This document shows, in pieces, positions 55,415 to 64,000 of a stretch of DNA of 64,000 nucleotides. The stretch's first letter is position 1. Each line of letters opens with the position of its first letter. The notes under the pieces are model-generated. The model worked only from the letters and a program-made list of their open reading frames with translations. It did no database searches and had not been told where the DNA came from. The DNA is from Pyxidicoccus sp. MSG2 (lineage in GTDB: Bacteria; Myxococcota; Myxococcia; Myxococcales; Myxococcaceae), in NCBI RefSeq assembly GCF_026626705.1, contig NZ_JAPNKC010000001.1:7706001-7770000 (forward strand). The letters are read 5' to 3'. The position numbers and the translations under genes are program-made.

Positions 55415-57040
55415 ATGACGCAGAAGAGCTACTTCGACGAATCCACGCTTGCGGGGCGCGGCCGGCGAGGCCCCGAGCCAGGGGTCCGCGTCGTGCCGGC
55501 GCTGACCATCGTCTCCCACCCCGTGCCGCGCCGGGCCGGTGAGCGGCTCCTCCTGGACGCGCTGGCCTCGGGCGGAGAGGTGCTCCTGTCGCGCAACGCG
55601 CCGGACTTCCTTCCTCCGGGAAAGGCGCTCGGCCTGCCGCTCGCGGCGCCCTTCCTGAGCCGCAAGCCGCTCCGACTGACGCCGGGCCGGGACGGAGGCG
55701 TCCGGCTGCACGTGGAGCCGGACGGGACACCGGTGTCCGTGGGCCGGCCCGTGGAAGGCGTCCTGGAGCTGGGGCCCGAGGCGCTGGCCGCGGGCGTCCC
55801 CCTCGAGCTCGCCGACCGCATCGTGCTGCTGCTCCACCTGGAAGAGGTGGAAGTGGAGGCGGCTCCGGAGTCGCTCGGCATGGTGGGCGGAAGCGCGGCC
55901 CTGCGGCGCGTGCGCCGGCACATCGCCCAGGTGGCCGACCTGGACGTGCCGGTGCTCATCCGTGGCGAGACGGGCACCGGCAAGGAGCTGGTGGCGCAGG
56001 CCATCCACCAGCAGAGCCAGCGGCGCGCGGGGCACTTCGTCAGTGTGAATCTGGGCGCCATCCCCCGTGAGCTGGCCGCCGCCGAGCTCTTCGGCGCGCA
56101 GCGCGGCGCGTACACGGGCGCCACCCGGGACCGCGAGGGCTACTTCCGCGCCGCCCACGGGGGCACCCTCTTCCTGGACGAGGTCGGCGAGGCGCCGCCC
56201 GAGGTGCAGGTCATGCTGCTGCGCGTGCTGGAGACGGGCGAGGTCTTCCCCGTGGGCGCCAGCGCTCCCGTCGCCACGGACGTGCGTCTGATTGCCGCGA
56301 CGGACGCCCACCTGGAGGCGCAGATAGACGAGGGACGCTTCAAGGCCCCGCTGCTGCACCGCCTGGCCGGCTACGAGGTCTGCCTGCCACCGCTGCGCGA
56401 GCGCCGCGAGGACCTTGGCGCGCTCTTCCTCCACTTCGCGCGTGAGGAGCTGCGGGCGCTCGGCGGGGCGCACCGCCTGGATGCCGAGGACGCGCGCGCC
56501 GAGCCGTGGCTGCCGGTGCCGCTGGCGGTGCGACTGCTGCGCTTCGGCTGGCCCGGCAACGTGCGCCAGCTCCGTAACGTGACGCGGCAGCTCGTCATCG
56601 GCAGCCGTGGCCTGCCCTACCTGCGGGCCGAGCCCCGCCTGCTGCGGGAGCTGGACTCCGGCGCCACGCCACCCCCCGCCCTCACCGTGCTCGAGGACTC
56701 CGCGCCCGTCACGCCACCGCCCGAGAAGGCTCCCTCCCGGCGCAAGCCAGCGGACATCTCCGAGCCGGAGCTGCTCGCCGCGCTGCGGGAGAACGCGTGG
56801 GACTTCCAGGCCGCGGCGGACCAGCTCGGCATCCCCCGGCCCTCCGTCTACGACCTGGTGGACCGCAGCCCGAACATCCGCACCGCCGGAGACCTCAGCC
56901 CGGAGGAAATCCTTCGATGCCATCGCGAGTGCCAGGGCGACCTGGATGCCATGGCACGGCGGCTCGAGGTCTCCAGGCGGGCCCTGAGCCGCAGGCTCAA
57001 GGAGCTGGGCCTCGCGCAGAAAAACTCTCGGGGGGTGTAG
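55415..57040 (+). CDS. Sigma54-dependent activator with degenerate FHA-like N-terminus, GAYTGA loop and tandem HTH
   Basis: A protein of 541 residues from ATG 55415. The N-terminal about 130 residues are beta-rich with a LLLDALASGGEVLLSRNAPDF and SRKPLRL pattern like a diverged FHA domain. AAA+ domain: Walker A GETGTGKE near 184, GAYTGA at about 231 instead of canonical GAFTGA, Walker B DEVGEAP, then FKAPLLHRLAG where FREDLLYRL is usual. Two Fis-like HTH units end the protein (DFQAAADQLGIPRPSVYDLV; LDAMARRLEVSRRALSRRL). Tyr in the loop is accepted by some activators. The FHA-like domain suggests control by a phosphoprotein; a Ser/Thr kinase is encoded 600 nt away on the other strand. Confidence 0.9.
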   Translation: MTQKSYFDESTLAGRGRRGPEPGVRVVPALTIVSHPVPRRAGERLLLDALASGGEVLLSRNAPDFLPPGKALGLPLAAPFLSRKPLRLTPGRDGGVRLHVEPDGTPVSVGRPVEGVLELGPEALAAGVPLELADRIVLLLHLEEVEVEAAPESLGMVGGSAALRRVRRHIAQVADLDVPVLIRGETGTGKELVAQAIHQQSQRRAGHFVSVNLGAIPRELAAAELFGAQRGAYTGATRDREGYFRAAHGGTLFLDEVGEAPPEVQVMLLRVLETGEVFPVGASAPVATDVRLIAATDAHLEAQIDEGRFKAPLLHRLAGYEVCLPPLRERREDLGALFLHFAREELRALGGAHRLDAEDARAEPWLPVPLAVRLLRFGWPGNVRQLRNVTRQLVIGSRGLPYLRAEPRLLRELDSGATPPPALTVLEDSAPVTPPPEKAPSRRKPADISEPELLAALRENAWDFQAAADQLGIPRPSVYDLVDRSPNIRTAGDLSPEEILRCHRECQGDLDAMARRLEVSRRALSRRLKELGLAQKNSRGV

Positions 57041-57074
57041 CCTTCGCTCGCGTCAACGAGAGGGAGGAGCGCCC

Positions 57075-57639
57075 ATGGCGACGAAGAAGAAGGTTGCGCG
57101 CAAGGTGACGGCGAAGAAGTCCCCCACGAAGAAGGCGGCGACGAAGAAGAGAGCGGCGAAGAAGGCTCCTGCGAAGAAGGCAGTGGCGAAGAAGTCCCCT
57201 GCGAAGAAGGCGGCGCGCAGGGCCCCCGCGCAGAAGACCCAGGCGAAGAAGGCAGCGGCGAAGAAGACAGCGCGCAGGGCCCCCGCGAAGAGGTCAGCGC
57301 GCAAGGCTCCCGCGAAGAAAGCCGCGCGGGGGGGCGCTTCTCCCTCCCTCGCTCCCACCGAGCAGGTCCCGAAGCACCTCTGGCTGCACGACGACCGGTT
57401 CGATCCTCTGAAGCTCACCGTCAAGCAGGGCCAGGAGGTCCACGTGATATCGGCGCGGAAGGACGACGAAGTGCCGGTCCACGTCCCCGAGTGCTTTGGT
57501 CCGGCCGGCACTCGCCCCATCAGGCCGCAGGACACGCTCATCCTGCGGGTCCTTCCCGATGCGAAGGAGGGCCCGTACCAGATCAAGGCTCCTCCGAAGA
57601 GCGACGACCCCCACACCGACCTCAAGGGGGATATCGAGG

Positions 57640-57656
<17 letters not shown>
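57075..57656 (+). CDS. Histone H1-like Lys/Ala-rich domain fused to a beta-rich C-terminal domain
   Basis: A protein of 193 residues. Residues 1-85 are nearly pure AKKA/AAKK-type repeats with some RRAP units (KKAPAKKAVAKKSPAKKAA), like the C-terminal tail of histone H1 and the basic regions of bacterial HU/CarD-type proteins. Residues about 92-193 are a compact beta-rich domain (HLWLHDDRFDPLKLTVKQGQ, EVHVISARKDDEVPVHVPEC), with a weak cupredoxin-like impression. The basic part should bind DNA nonspecifically. It starts 34 nt after the sigma54 activator, so may be cotranscribed with it, and its last 17 nt overlap the 3' end of the opposing kinase gene. Confidence 0.88.
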
Positions 57657-61140
<3,484 letters not shown>

Positions 61141-61201
61141 GCCCGTATCTCCACGACCTCCATGAGAGCATGCTCCCCGCGTCTTCCGAGACGGGCCGCC
61201 C

Positions 61202-63118
61202 CTACTCTGGTGGGAAGCGGGGCCCGCCGCCGGAGCCGTCCCAGGCGAGGCCGCCCTCCCAGGTATCGCTCCCGGTGCCGGCGAAGAGGACGGCGGGAGG
61301 CTCGATGACCCAGGTGTCCGAGGCACCCCTGCGTGTGCTGAGCCATCCGCCATGCTCCGCCAGCCGGTGCCCGATGAACTCGGGGAAGCGGCTGCCGAAG
61401 GTGACGGTGTCGCCGTAGCGCAGGGGCCCGTTGCCGGGGCCCGCGCGCCGCACCTCCCACTGCTGCTGGAGGTAGTCCCGCGAGTCGTCGGTCTCCGAGT
61501 AGTAGCAGTCCTTCCTGTCCCGCCACGCGCCCAGGCAGTTGTTGCGCTCCAGCGCGTCCTCGGTGGAGAGGACCTGGACGGTGGCGCCGTCGCGCACCTC
61601 GCCATGGCCCAGGCGCAGCTCCAGCGTCACCGGCTGCCCCGCGCCGAGACTCGGATAGGCGTAGCCGAGGGACGTCTTCGCCGCCGTGACGTACGCGCCG
61701 CTCGAGTGGCGCAGGCGGAAGGGCTGGCCGTAGCGCAGCGGCGTCCCCGGACGGACGTCGGGCACCGGCGCGAAGGGCGGGTCCACGCGGGGCGTGGTGC
61801 GCGTGAGGGCGAACCCGAAGGTCGGCGCCTGGAGCACGCGCTCGCCCAGGTTCCATTGCGCCCGGGGGATGCCCATCCACTCCAGCACCGTGGCCGTCAC
61901 CGAGGTGTGGTCGAAGGGCACGTCGCCGGGGGCGCGGAACACGGTGCCCTCCTCCACCCACGGCGACACGAGGATGGCGGGTACGCGCACGCCGTAGCGG
62001 TCGAACCCGAAGCCATGCTGGAGCGGGTGGGGCGCGGGGCCCCGGCCCCAAGGAGGCATGGCACCCCAGGGCGGCGGCACGTGGTCATACGTCCCGCCGT
62101 GCTCGTCGAAGGTGATGATGAGCAGCGTGCGCTCCCACGCCGCGCGGTGGGCGCTCAGCGCGCTCACCACCTGCCGCAGGAACAGCTCCGAGCGCGTGAC
62201 ATTCACCGGCGGGTGGTAGTCGTTGCCGTTGACGATGTGGCCCATGACCTCGCCGGCCCAGGACGGCTCCAGGTAGGTGAAGGCGGGCAGGCTGCCGGTG
62301 CGCGCATGCTCGAAGAAGCGGGCCATGGGCTGGAAGTGCGAGTCGATGCGCTCGATGCGCTCCAGCCGGGGGAAGATGCGCCGCGTGTAGGGGACGCTGC
62401 TGAGCAGCGGCGGGAAGTTGTCGTGGCAATACACGGCCCAGTCCCGTCGGCCGGCCCGCTCCATGACGTGCCACAGCGTGTCTGTGTCGAAGGCGTCGTC
62501 CGCCAGGGGCGCGTGGATGGCCTTGGGCTCGCGGGCGTGGAAGCCGTTGTCCACCAGCCCCAGCGACGTCCCCGCCAGCGAGAAGGCCCGGTTGGCGTTC
62601 GTCTGCGTGGGCACCGAGGAGAACCACGCGTCTGACACCGCGTAGCGGCGCGCCAGCCCGTTGAGCACCGGCAGGTCCGCGGGCGTGTAGCAGCGCAGCA
62701 CCTGGTCGATGCGCTCCAGCGTGCGCGCGTCCCACTTCAGGTTGAAGCGCGTGGAGAAGTCCTGGAGGAAGCCCTTCATGTCCGGCACCGCGCCGGGAGC
62801 CGGGTTCTCCTTTGCGCCATATAGCTGCACGTTGACGTGCTCGTAGTCCTCGTGCGTGTTGGCGCCGGGGTTGTTCATGGCCCGCACGCCGGGGGAGGGC
62901 ACCGTGGTGCGCACGGGGTGCCCCGCGCCGTCCTTCAGCGTGTTGGCCAGGGCCTCACGGTCCAGGAAGTCCAGGCCATGGAAGGCGGGCTCCCCGGGGC
63001 GCAGCGCCGGCAGGTGGTGGAGGGGCAATTCATCGCGCCGGTACAGATGACCCAGCACGCTGTCGAAGCCCCGGTTCTCGAACATCACATGGACGATGTG
63101 TTGGATGTGGTCGCGCAT
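61202..63118 (-). CDS. Phospholipase C / phosphoesterase family (PF04185-like) enzyme
   Basis: A protein of 638 residues. Family signatures: HIVHVMFENRGFDSVLGHL at the N-terminus, PTQTNANRAFSLAGTS, ITFDEHGGTYDHVPPP and FDHTSVTATVLEWMG, matching bacterial non-haemolytic phospholipase C and acid phosphatases. The C-terminal about 180 residues are beta-rich (LRYGQPFRLRHSSGAYVTAA), possibly a lectin-like domain. The usual Tat signal peptide is missing: the conserved domain starts directly at the ATG, so export, if any, would need another route. The 61-nt gap to the kinase start gives possible cotranscription. Confidence 0.92.
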   Translation of the reverse strand: MRDHIQHIVHVMFENRGFDSVLGHLYRRDELPLHHLPALRPGEPAFHGLDFLDREALANTLKDGAGHPVRTTVPSPGVRAMNNPGANTHEDYEHVNVQLYGAKENPAPGAVPDMKGFLQDFSTRFNLKWDARTLERIDQVLRCYTPADLPVLNGLARRYAVSDAWFSSVPTQTNANRAFSLAGTSLGLVDNGFHAREPKAIHAPLADDAFDTDTLWHVMERAGRRDWAVYCHDNFPPLLSSVPYTRRIFPRLERIERIDSHFQPMARFFEHARTGSLPAFTYLEPSWAGEVMGHIVNGNDYHPPVNVTRSELFLRQVVSALSAHRAAWERTLLIITFDEHGGTYDHVPPPWGAMPPWGRGPAPHPLQHGFGFDRYGVRVPAILVSPWVEEGTVFRAPGDVPFDHTSVTATVLEWMGIPRAQWNLGERVLQAPTFGFALTRTTPRVDPPFAPVPDVRPGTPLRYGQPFRLRHSSGAYVTAAKTSLGYAYPSLGAGQPVTLELRLGHGEVRDGATVQVLSTEDALERNNCLGAWRDRKDCYYSETDDSRDYLQQQWEVRRAGPGNGPLRYGDTVTFGSRFPEFIGHRLAEHGGWLSTRRGASDTWVIEPPAVLFAGTGSDTWEGGLAWDGSGGGPRFPPE

Positions 63119-63173
63119 GCCTCGAAGGCAGTGCAGCCCCCATGCCGTGCGCGCCTCCTCTGGAAGCGGACCG

Positions 63174-63255
63174 CGCGCGCTTCGTCGAAGACGCGCGTCG
63201 ACGCGTCGACGTGCCCCCGTCGACGATACGGGCGCGGGCGTCGACGAAGCGCGCG
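63174..63255. repeat. Palindromic GTCGAC-rich element in the divergent promoter region
   Basis: A perfect 15-bp inverted repeat (CGCGCGCTTCGTCGA at 63174 and its complement at 63241) encloses 52 nt that include a 14-nt perfect palindrome GTCGACGCGTCGAC (63197-63210). GTCGAC occurs four times (63197, 63205, 63219, 63240). It lies in the 265-nt gap between the phospholipase gene and the rightmost gene. Confidence 0.75.
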
Positions 63256-63383
63256 TTCGCGCCCTCTATGGAGGAAGTCGCGTCCGCGAGCGCTGGCACT
63301 CCGCGTGCTCAAGGCCCGGGGGACTCCCTGGCTCGCGCGGGCATGACGTTCGCTCGGGGCAGGGCCCCACCCCGGAGTGCGTC

Positions 63384-64000
63384 ATGAAAGTCGATTTGAT
63401 GGACCCCTTCACCGGCGCGGCGAGCGGGCTGTCCGACCTCACCGAGAAGGCGCTGGAACAGAGCCCCGAGTTCGCACGGCACGTCCAGATGATGCGCGGC
63501 GACCTGCTGATGGCCGCCGAGGCCGAGCCCCCGACGGACCTGATGGGCTACCACCTGGTGACGGCCGTCACCCAGGACACCGTCAACTTCCAGTTCAAGA
63601 AGCTGTTCCAGAGCGGCGTCATCCACCGCACGCTGGAAATCGAGGACCCGGAGACGGGCATCCGGCTCTCCGCCAACCTCGACGCGCCGCTGGTGCGCTT
63701 CGGCGGTGAAAGCTCGCCGTACACCGTCCTCTTCATGCTGCGGCTGAAGAGCGGCGCGCTGACGTACTTCGAGGGCTTCGGCCCCAAGGCCCAGAAGAAG
63801 GAGCTCCGGTTCAAGGGCTGGCAGTACGCCTTCCGCGTCAACATGAACATGCTGCAGCACCAGCGCAGCGCGCCGGGCGCCGTGCCCGAGGAGGTGCGCC
63901 GGAAGCTGGAGGCGTTCTCCGATGACCTGTTCTCCATCCGCCGGCTGTTCATGGACTTCCAGAGCGCGAACCTCGCGGACTACGCGCCGGAGCTGAGCCA
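63384..64000 (+). CDS. Protein of unknown function, possibly TULIP/P47-like (cut by right edge)
   Basis: The first about 205 residues are present; the gene continues past the window. Begins MKVDLMDPFTGAASGLSDL with no signal peptide. The visible part is amphipathic beta strands and a helix: MGYHLVTAVTQDTVNFQFKK, IRLSANLDAPLVRFGGE, TVLFMLRLKSGALTYFEGFG. The strand-rich start with a GYxxVxAVxxDxVN-like motif reminds of TULIP-superfamily P47/OrfX-type lipid-binding proteins, but this is a weak visual likeness. ATG 63384 is the only reasonable start; it is divergent from the phospholipase across the GTCGAC element. Confidence 0.55.
   Translation, partial: MKVDLMDPFTGAASGLSDLTEKALEQSPEFARHVQMMRGDLLMAAEAEPPTDLMGYHLVTAVTQDTVNFQFKKLFQSGVIHRTLEIEDPETGIRLSANLDAPLVRFGGESSPYTVLFMLRLKSGALTYFEGFGPKAQKKELRFKGWQYAFRVNMNMLQHQRSAPGAVPEEVRRKLEAFSDDLFSIRRLFMDFQSANLADYAPELS

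Overview
The window reads as a chromosomal segment of a myxobacterium (Myxococcota, most like Myxococcaceae). The evidence is high G+C sequence with strong G/C codon bias, two proteins ending in MYXO-CTERM sorting tails, many Cys-lipoproteins with Asp-Ala-Gly linkers, transmembrane Ser/Thr kinases beside sigma54 activators, and a dense set of secreted hydrolases. No tRNA, rRNA, CRISPR array, intact insertion sequence or prophage was seen. The species cannot be fixed from what is visible.

Left edge (1-4966, minus strand): a three-gene run made of a small protein of unknown function, a peptidoglycan-binding/LysM-like protein and a giant protein of at least 1170 residues. The giant protein combines an N-terminal zinc ribbon, an endonuclease/exonuclease/phosphatase-type fold and an OTU cysteine-protease domain that is cut by the window edge. 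I read it as an effector-like cassette and as the best candidate for something undescribed. It is followed by a secreted protein with two fused pilin-like heads and a Cys-rich mini-lipoprotein (5.0-6.2 kb).

6.4-17 kb is mixed metabolism and regulation: a lysophospholipase-like lipoprotein behind an HD-GYP/LuxR regulator, a Nudix hydrolase, BioY, a DJ-1/PfpI lipoprotein with an AraC regulator, an FAD monooxygenase, an NAD(P)-binding reductase and a C39-like secreted peptidase. 17.3-25.2 kb is one 2607-residue M36 (fungalysin) metalloprotease with a PA domain, 15 tandem PKD-like repeats and a MYXO-CTERM tail, followed by two terminator hairpins. An intergenic scrap of a SAF-domain gene lies behind them.

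25.6-35 kb holds an arylamine N-acetyltransferase, two surface lipoproteins (DUF642-like and RCC1 beta-propeller) and a translationally coupled pair: a transmembrane kinase with an FG-GAP ectodomain and a GAF-type sigma54 activator. 35-47 kb holds a P-loop kinase-like protein, a metallophosphoesterase, a divergent dienelactone hydrolase/GlxA-type regulator pair, a three-gene RHS/MYXO-CTERM/lipoprotein operon, the intact SAF-domain gene and a 5'-truncated AMP-binding synthetase.

47-64 kb holds a papain-like lipoprotein, an MHS-type transporter, a GH128-like glucanase with a beta-lactamase-fold lipoprotein, a multi-pass membrane protein, a second sigma54 activator (GAYTGA loop, tandem HTH), a histone H1-like fusion, a Ser/Thr kinase with TPRs, a phospholipase C-family enzyme, a GTCGAC-rich palindromic element and, cut by the right edge, a protein that may be TULIP/P47-like. 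Overall the gene set fits a predatory surface and secretome lifestyle under kinase and sigma54 control. Several convergent gene pairs are separated by strong hairpins, some overlapping a stop codon.
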